From the NCBI GenBank assembly GCA_022820925.1, contig JAJEEO010000018.1:1-64000 (forward strand): a DNA stretch of 64,000 nucleotides, written 5' to 3'. This document shows positions 41,813 to 51,186 of the stretch, one piece after another. Numbering within the stretch: position 1 is the first letter of the stretch; each line of letters starts with the position of its first letter. A model generated the notes under the pieces. It ran no database searches, was not told where the DNA came from, and saw only the letters and a program-made list of their open reading frames with translations. Made by a program: the position numbers and the translations under genes. Origin of the DNA: Acidimicrobiia bacterium (GTDB lineage Bacteria > Actinomycetota > Acidimicrobiia > Acidimicrobiales > Poriferisodalaceae).

Positions 41813-43027
41813 ATGAATGAACAGGTGCTGACGCCCGAGCGAGCCGAGCTCGTGGCCCGGATGGCCGAACTGGGGCCTGCGTTTGCCGAGCGCGCACCCA
41901 CCTACGACCGCGATGCCAGCTTCCCGCACGAGAACTGGGCCGACCTGGCCGATGCCGGGTTCTTGGGCCTGTGCGTGCCCACCGAGGCCGGCGGGCTGGG
42001 TGCCGACTTCGTGGGCTACGCGCTCGTGGCCGAGGAGATGGGTCGGCATTGCGCCACCACGGCGCTGACGTTCAACATGCACACCGCCACTGCGCTGCTC
42101 TCCGGCCCGATCGCCGAGGCACTGCTGGCCGGCGAGCGCGGGCGCGATCTGGATCCAGACGGGGCCATGGCCGCTCATCTCGCCGAGACCCGGCCGCACC
42201 TGTGGGAGGGAATGGTCGGCGGCCGCGTCATCCACTCCCAGCCGTTCTCCGAGGGCCAGGCGCCGGGTGCCCGATCGGGCTTCAGCACCATGGCCGTGCT
42301 TACCGAGGGCGGCTATCGCGTGACGGGCCGCAAGATCTTCGCCTCGCTGAGCGGCGCTGCTCACGTTCACAACGTGCTGGCGGTGGTGGAGGGCGATCCC
42401 CACATCCGCCTGCTGGGCGTGCCGGCCGACGGCGATGGTGCGGAGATCGTCGGCGACTGGGACCCGATCGGCATGCGCGGCACCGACTCCCGCACGCTGG
42501 TGATGGACAACGTGTTCGTGCCGGCTCGCAACGAGGTGCTGCCGCCGGGCATGTTCAACGCGATGGTGGAGCGCTTCCCGCAGTTCTACATGACCCTGTC
42601 GTTCAGCTATCTGGGGCTGATGCGGGCCATCCTCGACGCCACCCGCACCTACTTGCGGGGCGAGTCGGGGGTGAAGGCGTCACGCGACCACCCGATCAAG
42701 CAGACCGGCTGGGCGCAGCTGCAGCTCATCTACGACCGGGCGCAGTCGCTGACCTACCGGGTGCTCAGCGAGCTCCGGGCCGATCCCAGCCCTGAGGAGC
42801 TGCGGCGGGCGCATGTGGCCACGGTGACCACCATGGAGAGCGCCCCCGAGATGGCATCGCTGGCGCTGCGCACCTGCGGCGGGCGGTCGCTGCTGCGGCC
42901 CGGCCGCCTCGAGCAGCACTACCGCGATGCCCGCTGCGGCGCCACCATGCTGCCGTGGAGCACCGAAGAGCTGCTCGTGCGCCTCGGCCGCAACGGCCTC
43001 TACGACGAGGCAGCCGACGACGGCTAG
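41813..43027 (+). CDS. Acyl-CoA dehydrogenase-family flavoprotein
   Basis: 404 aa. The N-terminal helical domain includes FPHENWADLADAGFLGLCVPTEAGGLGADFVG, and the middle domain has GYRVTGRKIFASLSGAAHVHNVLAVV and WDPIGMRGTDSRTLVMDNVFVP. The C-terminal helical part contains TCGGRSLLRPGRLEQHYRDARCGATMLPWSTEELL in order. The typical catalytic Glu loop (YEGT-like) is absent at its usual place, as in several monooxygenase-type relatives, so dehydrogenation is not certain. Two ATGs follow a GTG (41810); the ATG at 41813 is used. It stands 30 bp after the hydantoinase gene. Confidence 0.85.
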   Translation: MNEQVLTPERAELVARMAELGPAFAERAPTYDRDASFPHENWADLADAGFLGLCVPTEAGGLGADFVGYALVAEEMGRHCATTALTFNMHTATALLSGPIAEALLAGERGRDLDPDGAMAAHLAETRPHLWEGMVGGRVIHSQPFSEGQAPGARSGFSTMAVLTEGGYRVTGRKIFASLSGAAHVHNVLAVVEGDPHIRLLGVPADGDGAEIVGDWDPIGMRGTDSRTLVMDNVFVPARNEVLPPGMFNAMVERFPQFYMTLSFSYLGLMRAILDATRTYLRGESGVKASRDHPIKQTGWAQLQLIYDRAQSLTYRVLSELRADPSPEELRRAHVATVTTMESAPEMASLALRTCGGRSLLRPGRLEQHYRDARCGATMLPWSTEELLVRLGRNGLYDEAADDG

Positions 43028-43057
43028 GTCTGAACGCGGGCGCAGGCTCCGCCAGCA

Positions 43058-44206
43058 TCAATAGATGCCGGGGACGATGCGGTACGGCACCTTCTCCTGG
43101 TACTCGGCCCACTTCTGGGGGCCGTACTTCTCGGCGCAGGCCACGTCGTCTTCCCGCTGGCGAGTGATGAACAACCAGAGAGCGAAGGCCAGGTAGGTCC
43201 ACGACCAGGCGACGCCGAAGTATCCGAAGGAGAGGCCCACTGCCACGGCGAAGAGGAACTCGCCCATGTAGTTGAAGTGGCGGGCGACGCCCCAGAAACC
43301 GCTGATCAGGATCTTGCGGTCGCCGGCCTGGATGCAGCGGGGCTCGATGATCCCGAGGAACTTGCGTTCGGGCCAGCGCTTGAAGGTGTACTTCTGGATG
43401 TTGGCGCCCCGGGCGATGCCCCATCCGACCAGGAACAGGGCGGAGGTGCCGATGATCCAGACATAGGTCCAGGCGGTCGAGAAGCCGGGGGCGGGGTAGG
43501 CGGCCATGCCGTACAGGGGGACGATGTAGAGCCAGCCGTAGGCGATGTTGTCGCCCCAGAACATCTTGAAGCCCATCCGCTCGTGGAGGAGGTCGTAGGT
43601 GTAGAGCCGGACGCGCTCGGAGATGTGGTCGTCGAACACGTAGAAGGTGTACATGGCGGCGTAGAGGAAGACGCCGGGGTTGACTTCGTTGGTGGGGCTG
43701 AACTGCTCGTAGTGCCAGGCCGCGCCCGACATCGCATTGATGCCGAGCATCGTGCTGCCCACGACGTAGAAGGTCATCTTGAGGTCGAGGCGGTCATTGA
43801 AGAAGCGGATCTCCTGGACGCGGCCGGCGTAGAAGTCGGCAAAGCGGTTGCGGTCCCCGATCTTCGGCTGGGTGTAGACGGCGATGGCCGTGAAGAGCAC
43901 TGCGAAGGCGGTGCCGCCGGCGACTGCGTAGAGCGACGTGCGGTAGAACCACTCGCGCTCCAGCCCCCCGATGACCTCGAAGCCCCAGACGAGGTTGGCG
44001 ATGACGAAGACGGGGAGACCGTTGAGCCGGTACCTGCGGGGCTTGCCGGTCCTCTCGTCGGTGGCGTATCCGAGCACCCACTTGCCGGGCAGGAGCAGCG
44101 TCAGGATCGAGAGGGCGATGAAGGCAATGAGCGGGGCGAAGAGCGCCGCGACCTTGTCTCCCGTAGAGAGCTCGAACAGGTGCTCAATCCCAAGCCACTC
44201 GACGAT
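43058..44206 (-). CDS. ERG24/ERG4-family sterol C14-type reductase
   Basis: About 382 aa polytopic membrane protein. The C-terminal signature of the delta14/delta7/delta24(28) sterol reductase family is clear: GFWGVARHFNYMGEFLFAVAV, FITRQREDDVACAEKYG and the terminus VPYRIVPGIY. Near the N-terminus LPGKWVLGY...YRLNG matches the family as well. The expected first helix (APLIAFIALSILTLLL) precedes the first ordinary start, GTG 44077. Reading back in frame there is no ATG, GTG or TTG until a TGA at 44242. An AGGAGGT sits 7 nt before an ATC at 44206, making ATC the best start candidate. NADPH-dependent reduction of the delta14 bond left by CYP51 is the inferred job, given CYP51 nearby. Confidence 0.88.
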   Translation of the reverse strand: MVEWLGIEHLFELSTGDKVAALFAPLIAFIALSILTLLLPGKWVLGYATDERTGKPRRYRLNGLPVFVIANLVWGFEVIGGLEREWFYRTSLYAVAGGTAFAVLFTAIAVYTQPKIGDRNRFADFYAGRVQEIRFFNDRLDLKMTFYVVGSTMLGINAMSGAAWHYEQFSPTNEVNPGVFLYAAMYTFYVFDDHISERVRLYTYDLLHERMGFKMFWGDNIAYGWLYIVPLYGMAAYPAPGFSTAWTYVWIIGTSALFLVGWGIARGANIQKYTFKRWPERKFLGIIEPRCIQAGDRKILISGFWGVARHFNYMGEFLFAVAVGLSFGYFGVAWSWTYLAFALWLFITRQREDDVACAEKYGPQKWAEYQEKVPYRIVPGIY

Positions 44207-44261
44207 GGCAGGACCTCCTTCTCTGGTGGCGCCGGACTCTCATGCTAAGAGGCCGCCCGAA

Positions 44262-44277
44262 GTGAAGAATTCCTCAC
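44262..44277. promoter_or_regulatory. Imperfect palindrome in the divergent sterol-gene promoter region
   Basis: GTGAAGAATTCCTCAC pairs at 7 of 8 positions. It lies in the AT-richer part of the 197-bp gap between the ERG24-like gene and the dehydrogenase gene, so one factor could govern both directions. No clear -35/-10 pair could be assigned. Confidence 0.4.
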
Positions 44278-44403
44278 GACGTTGCCTTTCGGGGTTGTGG
44301 ATACTCTTGACTGCACGTTGGCTTTCACCACTTCGTATCGCATGTCACGGTGCTGCGGCAGGCCCGCGCTGCGCGCCGCCGGCGATCACCGCACCTGAGC
44401 ACG

Positions 44404-45516
44404 ATGGCCAGTGCTCCGTCCCCCGGCTCACTCAAGGCACCCGTCTTTGTCACCGGCGCGGCCGGCCATGTGGGTGCCAATCTCGTGCACCGGCTGCTCG
44501 CCGACGGTGTGAGCGTCCGCGTGCTCCTGCGACACGAGGACGACAATGCCGGGCTCGAAGGCCTTGATGTCGAGCGAGTCTTCGGTGACATTCGCGACCT
44601 CGACGCCATGCGACAGGCCGTCGCCGGCTGCGAGGGCGTCTATCACGTCGCAGCCAAGGTCTCGACCATCGACGGCAACCGCGCCCATCGCCGGGAGATC
44701 TTCGAATGCAATGTGCTGGGCACGCGCAACGTCCTGCAGGCGACGCGGGAGGCGGAGGCCGGCCGGGTCGTCGTGACGGGTTCGCTCAGCGCAGTCGGTT
44801 ACGACCTCGACGACCCGTCTGCTCCGAGCGACGAGACGCTGCAGTTCAATCCGATGGAACGCACGATGCCCTACGAGCGCAGCAAGGCGCTTGCAGAACT
44901 GCAGTGCTGGCAGGCCGCGGCGAACGGGCAGGACGTCGTCGTTGCAACCAGCTGCGCGGTGGTCGGGGGACATGACTACTTCCCCTCGCGGCTGGGCAAG
45001 ACCATGTGCGACTACACCACCGGAAAGATCCGGGCCTACGTCGACGGCGGTGTCGAGTTCGTTGCGGCACAGGATCTGGTGCAGGGGCACATCCTGTGCA
45101 TGGATCGAGGCCGTTCTGGTGAGAAGTACATCTTCAGCACCGAATACAAGACGATCTCGGACATGTTGGATCTCTTCGAGGACATCTCGGGACTCCCGCG
45201 TCCGGGACGGCGGCTCCCGGCGCGCCTGATGCTCGGGCTCTCGGAGGTTGCCAGCTACTACCTGAGCCGCTGCCATCCGAGTGTCGACCAGAGGTTCACT
45301 CCTGGAGCGATACGCCTGCTGGAGCTGTGCCGTCACGCCGACAACACCAAGGCACGCGAGGAACTCGGCTACCAGCCCACGAGCATCGCGTGCGCCGTCG
45401 CCGAGGCCTACGCATTCCACTATGACCGCGGCGCAATCGCCAATCCGCAAGCGAAGCGCCCTGCCGCTGGCACCGTTCTTCGGACGGCTGAGCCCGCCCG
45501 GGACGGCGCACAATGA
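44404..45516 (+). CDS. 3-beta-hydroxysteroid dehydrogenase/NSDHL-like reductase (SdmB-like)
   Basis: 370 aa extended SDR. The NAD(P) motif VFVTGAAGHVGANLVHRL (about residues 14-31), a DIRD acidic site, VYHVAAKVS, the catalytic VVVTGSLSAVGYD serine and YERSKALAE (Tyr/Lys) identify the 3-beta-HSD/epimerase group. In bacterial sterol makers a protein of this type (SdmB) works with a Rieske oxygenase (SdmA) to remove C-4 methyls. The Rieske gene follows here with an ATGA overlap. The start ATG at 44404 is placed just before the Rossmann fold. Sterol substrate is inference from the operon. Confidence 0.85.
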   Translation: MASAPSPGSLKAPVFVTGAAGHVGANLVHRLLADGVSVRVLLRHEDDNAGLEGLDVERVFGDIRDLDAMRQAVAGCEGVYHVAAKVSTIDGNRAHRREIFECNVLGTRNVLQATREAEAGRVVVTGSLSAVGYDLDDPSAPSDETLQFNPMERTMPYERSKALAELQCWQAAANGQDVVVATSCAVVGGHDYFPSRLGKTMCDYTTGKIRAYVDGGVEFVAAQDLVQGHILCMDRGRSGEKYIFSTEYKTISDMLDLFEDISGLPRPGRRLPARLMLGLSEVASYYLSRCHPSVDQRFTPGAIRLLELCRHADNTKAREELGYQPTSIACAVAEAYAFHYDRGAIANPQAKRPAAGTVLRTAEPARDGAQ

Positions 45517-46658
45517 AGTCACGGGGCACCCCGGTGAGCGTTGAAGCGATCCGAGTCCCCGCGGGTCCGGTTTCCTTTGAAGCCGCCAAGACGCTTCGCC
45601 AACGAGCACGCGCTGCCGGTATGGACCCGAATTACTGGTACGCGGTGGAGGAAGAGCGCAACATCAAAGCCGGATCTGTGGTCGAGGTCACCTTCTGGCA
45701 GCGTTCCATCGCGTTGTACCGAACCGACGACGGCGAGTTCCGGGCCGTGGAGAATCGTTGTGCGCATCGCCAGATCAAGCTCTCGCTGGGCCAGGTGGAA
45801 GGCTGCCGGCTCGTGTGCGGCTACCACGGCTGGGAGTACGACGAGGCCGGGAGCGTTGCCAGGGTGCCCGACCTCTTCGGCCGCACGAGCGTTCCGCGAC
45901 TTTCTGTCACGACCTTTCCCGTCCAGGTCCGTTACGGCCTGGTCTGGCTGTTCCCCGGTGACCCGGATCTGGCCGAACAGCACCCGATCCCCGACATCCC
46001 CGAGCTCGAAGGACCGGACCGCTGGGCCTGCGTGCCGCTGAGCATCACCTGTTCGGCACATCACTCTGTGGTGATCGACAACGTCAGCGACTTCTCCCAC
46101 GCCTACCTCCACCGCCGCTACCGCCCGTTCGTCGGTGCCACGCTCACCCACTGCGAAGCCGTCGGCGACAACGTGCACCTCGAATACGACACCCAAGTAG
46201 GGCGAGGACGCATCTCGAAGCTGTTCGTGGACCACAAGCGCCTCGACACGAACCACATCGAGCTCTGCTACGAGTACCCGTACCAGTGGTCCAACACCGA
46301 CGACGAGATCAAGCATTGGCTCTTCGTGCTGCCGATCGACGAGCGCACGACGCGGGCCTTCTTCCTGTTCTATTTCCGGTCGCTGAAGCTCCCGCTGCTG
46401 CCCGTGCGCATTCCCCGCTTCGCTATGCGGACCATCTTGAAGATCGCCAACCGCACGCTCATCGGGCCCTTGCTCGGGCAGGACAAGGTTGCAGTAGAAG
46501 CAGAGCAGGCGGCGTACGAGAAGCACTGGGACGAGCCGTCGATCGAGGTCAATCCGGTGGTTCGGGAGTTCCAGGGCGTCACCGTGCGCAAGTGGTCGGA
46601 GCATCTGGCGCGTGAGGCTGAGAAAGCTGCCGAGAAAGCTGACCTGAGCGGTGTCTGA
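45513..46658 (+). CDS. Rieske non-heme iron oxygenase, sterol C4-demethylase-like (SdmA-like)
   Basis: 381 aa. The Rieske cluster ligands are C83 and H85 (CAHR) and C102 and H105 (CGYH). The mononuclear iron motif NVSDFSHAYLH follows at about residue 189. A conserved WYAVEEERNI start precedes the Rieske domain, as in sterol or terpenoid-type oxygenases. No reductase or ferredoxin partner is adjacent. By analogy with SdmA it would oxidise a sterol C-4 methyl group. Its GTG-TCTGA end overlaps the CYP51 start by 8 bp. Confidence 0.88.
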   Translation: MKSRGTPVSVEAIRVPAGPVSFEAAKTLRQRARAAGMDPNYWYAVEEERNIKAGSVVEVTFWQRSIALYRTDDGEFRAVENRCAHRQIKLSLGQVEGCRLVCGYHGWEYDEAGSVARVPDLFGRTSVPRLSVTTFPVQVRYGLVWLFPGDPDLAEQHPIPDIPELEGPDRWACVPLSITCSAHHSVVIDNVSDFSHAYLHRRYRPFVGATLTHCEAVGDNVHLEYDTQVGRGRISKLFVDHKRLDTNHIELCYEYPYQWSNTDDEIKHWLFVLPIDERTTRAFFLFYFRSLKLPLLPVRIPRFAMRTILKIANRTLIGPLLGQDKVAVEAEQAAYEKHWDEPSIEVNPVVREFQGVTVRKWSEHLAREAEKAAEKADLSGV

Positions 46659-48066
46659 CGGCAGCTTCTCATTGCGGCACGGCGCAGAAGCCGGCCTGCC
46701 AGAGCAGTCGCGCGGCACCGAGCCGGCTCCGGAGCTGTCAGGCGGGTGGCCGCTGGTCGGACACCTGCGGGAGTTCCAGCGAGACCCGGTGGCGATGCTC
46801 CTTCGTGCCCGGCACGAACACGGCGACTTGGTCAGATTCCGGCTGGGACCCCGCCGGTTCGTGGTCTTCGTCGGCCCGGAGGCCCACGATGCCTTCTTCA
46901 GAGCGCCCGAGGAACAGCTCGGTGCCAAGGACGTCTACCAGTTCACCGTGCCGATCTTCGGGCGGGGCGTGGCGTACGACGTCTCGCCCGAACTCATGGA
47001 CGAGCAATTGGGCTTTCTGTTCCCGGCGCTGCGCGAAGCGGCGCTGGAGAACTTCGTCCGCATCATGTTCGATGAGGCCACGAGCCTGGTCGAGACGCTC
47101 GGCGAGGAGGGAGAGATCGACCTGCCGCGTGTGATGAACGATCTCACGGTCAAGATCGCCAGTCGCTGCCTCATCGGGCAGGAGGTCCGGGACCGGGTCG
47201 ATGAGGGATTCTCCGACGCGTACCACGATCTCCAGAACGGCATCAACACTCTGGGGTTCTTCTTCCCCAGATTTCCCACGCCGGCGCATCGAAGCCGAGA
47301 CCGGGCGCGACGGCAGATCGTCGATCTGCTGAGCGGGATCATGGCCGAACGCCGGAACTCCGGCGCCGAGCCCGACGACTTCATGCAATCGCTCATGCAG
47401 GCCAGGTATCAGGACGGCAGGAGGTTGAGCGACGACGAGATTGCCGGCCTGTTGCTGACGGTGCTGTTCGCAGGGCAGCACACCAGCGCGGTGCTCGCCA
47501 CCTGGACCGGGCTCGAACTCGTCCGCGAACCGCACTACGTCGGCCGGATCCGGGCCGAGATGCAGGATGTCTACGGCCACTCGGGCGCCGTGAGCCTGGC
47601 GGGCTTGACCCGGCAGGCGGCCTTGGAGAACGCCGTACGCGAGTGCGAGCGGCTCCATCCGCCGCTGATCCTGCTGGTCCGCAAGGTGCTGCAGCCGATG
47701 CGGTACCAGGATCACCTGATTCCTGCTGGGACCATGGCCGTACTGTCACCGGCGGCCTCACACCGGTTGGCCGATGTGTTCGCCGACCCCGACGCCTTCG
47801 ATCCGGATCGATTCGCGCCGCCCGTCAGTGAGGACAAGCAGCACGTCTACGCCCTGATCGGATTTGGCGGCGGAAAGCACCGCTGCATGGGAAAGCGTTT
47901 CGCCTACTTGCAGCTCAAGGTCATCTGGTCGGCGCTGCTCGATCGCCTCGACCTCGAATTGGCCACCCCGTTCCCGGCGCCTCACTACGGCAGTTGGGTG
48001 ACAGGACCAGAGGAACCCTGCCGACTCCGCTACCGGCGACGTTCGCAAGCGCCGCTCACCCGTTGA
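46651..48066 (+). CDS. cyp51: Sterol 14-alpha-demethylase, cytochrome P450 CYP51
   Basis: 471 aa soluble P450. CYP51 diagnostic elements are present: FGRGVAYD in the B-C region (residues 103-110), MDEQLGFLFPALRE following it, the I-helix FAGQHTS (273-279), the ExxR motif in ECERLHPP (331-334) and the heme loop FGGGKHRCMG with ligand C412. CYP51 removes the C-14 methyl of lanosterol-type sterols, leaving a delta14 bond. The delta14-reductase-like gene divergent from this operon fits that product. GTG 46651 overlaps the Rieske gene. There is no N-terminal membrane anchor, as in mycobacterial CYP51. Confidence 0.95.
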   Translation: MSDGSFSLRHGAEAGLPEQSRGTEPAPELSGGWPLVGHLREFQRDPVAMLLRARHEHGDLVRFRLGPRRFVVFVGPEAHDAFFRAPEEQLGAKDVYQFTVPIFGRGVAYDVSPELMDEQLGFLFPALREAALENFVRIMFDEATSLVETLGEEGEIDLPRVMNDLTVKIASRCLIGQEVRDRVDEGFSDAYHDLQNGINTLGFFFPRFPTPAHRSRDRARRQIVDLLSGIMAERRNSGAEPDDFMQSLMQARYQDGRRLSDDEIAGLLLTVLFAGQHTSAVLATWTGLELVREPHYVGRIRAEMQDVYGHSGAVSLAGLTRQAALENAVRECERLHPPLILLVRKVLQPMRYQDHLIPAGTMAVLSPAASHRLADVFADPDAFDPDRFAPPVSEDKQHVYALIGFGGGKHRCMGKRFAYLQLKVIWSALLDRLDLELATPFPAPHYGSWVTGPEEPCRLRYRRRSQAPLTR

Positions 48067-48184
48067 GCAGCGCCGCGAGCTGCCGCCGCGGCATTGCCAT
48101 TGTCGATGTGGACGCCGCTGCGGGACTTCGGCCTGGTCGTGAAATTCGGGCGTGATCGGGCGGCGCGTGGGCCATAGTGATGCC

Positions 48185-49147
48185 ATGAGTTCCCACGACT
48201 TGACCGACGGTGCCGATTCGGAAGCGGAACAGCCGATCGTTGTCTGGGATGGCGCGCCGAACCTGCAGAACCCGCTCCTGCTCGTCGCCTTTGAGGGCTG
48301 GTTCGACGCCGGCGAATGCGCGACGGGCGCGCTGTCATGGATTCGCCGGCGCAGCGAGGCCAGGCGCGTCTGCCACATCGATCCCGAGGAGTTCTTCGAC
48401 TTCCAGGAGAGCCGGCCGGAGATCGAGATCACTGATGAGGGGGAGCGCCGCATCCGCTGGCCGGAGATCGAGTGTCACGTCGTGCCCGCAGCGCCGCCGC
48501 ATGACCTCGTGCTCCTGACGGGCATCGAACCCCGGATGCGCTGGCGCACGTTCTGCCAGGGCATCGTGGACATCGCCGACCGGCTCGAGTGCCAGATGGT
48601 GGTGACGCTCGGTGCGATGGTCGCCGGTGTGGCGCACTCGCGCGCCGCGTCGGTGAAGGGCAGCGCCCAGAACGGCGAGCTGGCCGATCGTCTGGGCCTT
48701 GACCGTCCGACCTATCAGGGTCCCACCGGCATCATCGGGACCCTGCACGACATGCTGGACCGGGCGTCGCTGCCGGTTGTCTCGCTGCGTGTCGGCGTGC
48801 CCCATTACGTGGCCGGCCCGCCGAATCCGAAGGGCATGCGGGCACTGCTCGCCCACTTCGAGACAGTCACCGGCGTCACGACCGGCTACCAGGAGTTGGA
48901 CTCGAGCGTGCAGGCCTGGGAGCAGCGGGTGGACGAGGCGGTGGCACGTGACCCCGAGATCGTGGCCTACATCAAGCAGCTCGAGGCGGAGGCCGACCGC
49001 ACTGCCACCGAGAATCTGCCCAGCGGTGACGACCTGGCACTGGAATTCCAGAAGTTCCTGGCCGAGCAGCGCCAGTCGCCCTCCAGCGCAGAGGCCGACG
49101 ACGGCGATGCAGACGACGCTGAGGGCGACGGCGACGACGCGGGTTGA
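48185..49147 (+). CDS. PAC2-family (proteasome assembly chaperone-like) protein
   Basis: 320 aa. Family marks are NPLLLVAFEGWFDAGECATGALSWI, DLVLLTGIEPRMRWRTFC, VVTLGAMVAGVAHSRA and YQGPTGIIGTLHDML with SLRVGVPHYVAGPPNPKGMRALL following in order. Actinobacterial PAC2 proteins are widespread; a link to the proteasome or Pup pathway is known only by fold. The C-terminal 25 residues are very acidic (DDGDADDAEGDGDDAG). The start is ATG 48185. Confidence 0.88.
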   Translation: MSSHDLTDGADSEAEQPIVVWDGAPNLQNPLLLVAFEGWFDAGECATGALSWIRRRSEARRVCHIDPEEFFDFQESRPEIEITDEGERRIRWPEIECHVVPAAPPHDLVLLTGIEPRMRWRTFCQGIVDIADRLECQMVVTLGAMVAGVAHSRAASVKGSAQNGELADRLGLDRPTYQGPTGIIGTLHDMLDRASLPVVSLRVGVPHYVAGPPNPKGMRALLAHFETVTGVTTGYQELDSSVQAWEQRVDEAVARDPEIVAYIKQLEAEADRTATENLPSGDDLALEFQKFLAEQRQSPSSAEADDGDADDAEGDGDDAG

Positions 49148-49221
49148 GCCCTGTCGCTTCGCCAGCCGCGAGCCGGTGTAATAGGGGCGTTCGCGCGTAC
49201 TTGCCGTCGTAGGGTTCTCCC

Positions 49222-50337
49222 ATGGGCGGCAGCACGTTCGGCGAGCGTTTCGCGGTCACTACCTTCGGCGAGTCCCATGGCGGGGCGCTGGGCGTGATCG
49301 TCGACGGCTGCCCCGCGCGCATCGAGTTGAGCGAAGCCGATGTGCAGATCGACCTCGACCGTCGCCGCCCCGGCCAGAGCCGGATCGTCACCCAGCGCAA
49401 GGAGGCCGATCAGGTCACGATCCACTCGGGCGTCTTCGAGGGGCTGACGTTGGGGACCCCGATCGGCATGACGGTGGCCAACACCGATGCCCGCCCCGGT
49501 GCGTATTCGGAGATGGCCACCAAGTACCGGCCGAGCCACGCCGACTACACCACCGACGCCAAGTACGGCATCCGCAACTGGCAGGGCGGTGGTCGGGCGT
49601 CGGCCCGCGAGACCGTCGGCCGTGTGGCTGCCGGCGCGGTGGCGCGCAAGGTGCTCGCCGCGGTGGGCGTAGAAGTGCTGGGCTGGGTGAGCTCGGTGCG
49701 CGACATCAACGCCGACGTGGATCCCGCAGAGGTAACGAGAGACGACGTGGAGGCGGACCCGACTCGCTGCGCTGATCCGGTCGCTGCAGCTCGGATCATC
49801 GAGGCCATCGACGCGGCCCGCAGTGACGGCAACTCCCTCGGCGGGGTCGTGGCCTGCGTGGCACGCAGCGTGCCGCCTGGCCTGGGCGAGCCCGTGTTCG
49901 ACAAGCTCGACGCCGCACTGGCAGGTGCGGTGATGTCGCTGCCGGCAGCCAAAGGCATAGAGATCGGCAGCGGGTTCGCCGGCACGCTCATGACGGGTCG
50001 AACGCACAACGACGAGTTCGCGCCCGGTCCTGACGGCCGACCCATCGCCGTGACCAACCGCAGCGGCGGCATCCAGGGCGGCATCAGCAACGGCGCCGAC
50101 ATCGTGCTGCGCGTCGCGTTCAAGCCCACTGCCACGATTGCCTCCGAGCAGAAGACCGTCACGAACGCCAACGAGGCGACCGTGCTGGCCGCTCGGGGCC
50201 GCCACGATCCATGCGTGCTGCCGCGGGCGGTGCCGATGGTCGAGGCCATGGTCTGCTTGGTGCTGGCCGATCACCTGCTGCGCCAGCAGACGACCCAGCT
50301 CGCCCCGCCTCCCTCGCCGCAGCAGTCATCCGGCTGA
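49222..50337 (+). CDS. aroC: Chorismate synthase
   Basis: 371 aa FMN-dependent enzyme converting EPSP to chorismate. Signatures: [20 protein letters not shown] (residues 13-32), [36 protein letters not shown] and [12 protein letters not shown]. It is not beside aroK or aroB, and its only clear aromatic-pathway companion in the window is pheA at 25935-26912. Complete, with ATG 49222. Confidence 0.97.
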   Translation: MGGSTFGERFAVTTFGESHGGALGVIVDGCPARIELSEADVQIDLDRRRPGQSRIVTQRKEADQVTIHSGVFEGLTLGTPIGMTVANTDARPGAYSEMATKYRPSHADYTTDAKYGIRNWQGGGRASARETVGRVAAGAVARKVLAAVGVEVLGWVSSVRDINADVDPAEVTRDDVEADPTRCADPVAAARIIEAIDAARSDGNSLGGVVACVARSVPPGLGEPVFDKLDAALAGAVMSLPAAKGIEIGSGFAGTLMTGRTHNDEFAPGPDGRPIAVTNRSGGIQGGISNGADIVLRVAFKPTATIASEQKTVTNANEATVLAARGRHDPCVLPRAVPMVEAMVCLVLADHLLRQQTTQLAPPPSPQQSSG

Positions 50338-50346
50338 CGAGCAGCC

Positions 50347-51087
50347 ATGGACATCACCCAGATTGCGCTGGTCGCAGCCGCGGGCGTGATTGCCGGTGCG
50401 GTGAACGCCATGGCGGGCGGTGGCTCGCTGCTGACGGTCAGCCTGCTGACCGTGGTGGGCGACCTCGGCGGGCTGGTTGCCAACGGCACCAACCGCATCG
50501 GTGTCGTGACCCAGAACGTGGCATCGGTTGCGGGCTACCGGTCCGAGGGCGTGTCGGGCTTGCGTCGGTCGGTGCCCGTGCTGCTGCCGGCACTGGTCGG
50601 CTCGGTGATCGGCGCGTACGCGGTGTCGAGCCTGCTCAGCGACACGGCCTTCGAGCGGGTCTTCGGCATCTTGATGGTGCCGCTGCTGATCCTGAGCCTG
50701 TGGCCGCCGAAGGCCCGCGGCGACGAGATCGTCTGGCCGAGAGCGCTGACCGTCGCGGTGTTCTTCCTGATCGGCGCCTACGGCGGGGCCTTTCAGGCAG
50801 GCGTGGGGCTCCTGCTGGTGTTGGCGCTGTCGCACGCCGGGCTCGACCTGGTGAACGCCAACGCAGTCAAGGTGGTGGTGATCGCCGTGCTGACCGTGGT
50901 GGCCGTACCGGTGTTCATCCTGAACGACCAGGTGCACTGGGGCTTCGCGGTCATCGTGGCGGCGGGCTTCGCCGTCGGGGGCTGGCTCGGCGCCCGCTGG
51001 GCCGTGCGCGGCGGCGAGCGCCTCATCCGCCCAGTCCTGGCTGTCGCGGTCCTCGGCCTGGCCGGCCGCATGATCGGCCTCTATTAG
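50347..51087 (+). CDS. TSUP-family (TauE/SafE) membrane permease
   Basis: 246 aa with about seven or eight hydrophobic helices. The N-terminal AAAGVIAGAVNAMAGGGSLLTVSLL and the central GAYGGAFQAGVGLLLVLALSHAGLDLVNANAVKV are family hallmarks. Members export or import sulfite, sulfoacetate or other small organic anions. It starts 9 bp after aroC, so the two may be co-transcribed. The substrate is not deducible. Confidence 0.9.
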   Translation: MDITQIALVAAAGVIAGAVNAMAGGGSLLTVSLLTVVGDLGGLVANGTNRIGVVTQNVASVAGYRSEGVSGLRRSVPVLLPALVGSVIGAYAVSSLLSDTAFERVFGILMVPLLILSLWPPKARGDEIVWPRALTVAVFFLIGAYGGAFQAGVGLLLVLALSHAGLDLVNANAVKVVVIAVLTVVAVPVFILNDQVHWGFAVIVAAGFAVGGWLGARWAVRGGERLIRPVLAVAVLGLAGRMIGLY

Positions 51088-51186
51088 CCACGGGCGGGCG
51101 GCAGAGGGCGGAGCCGCCCCCTGGCGGCCGCGAGCTGCAAGGCACGTAGTTGACGGACGCGCTAGTCGGACGCGTAGTGTCGCCCC

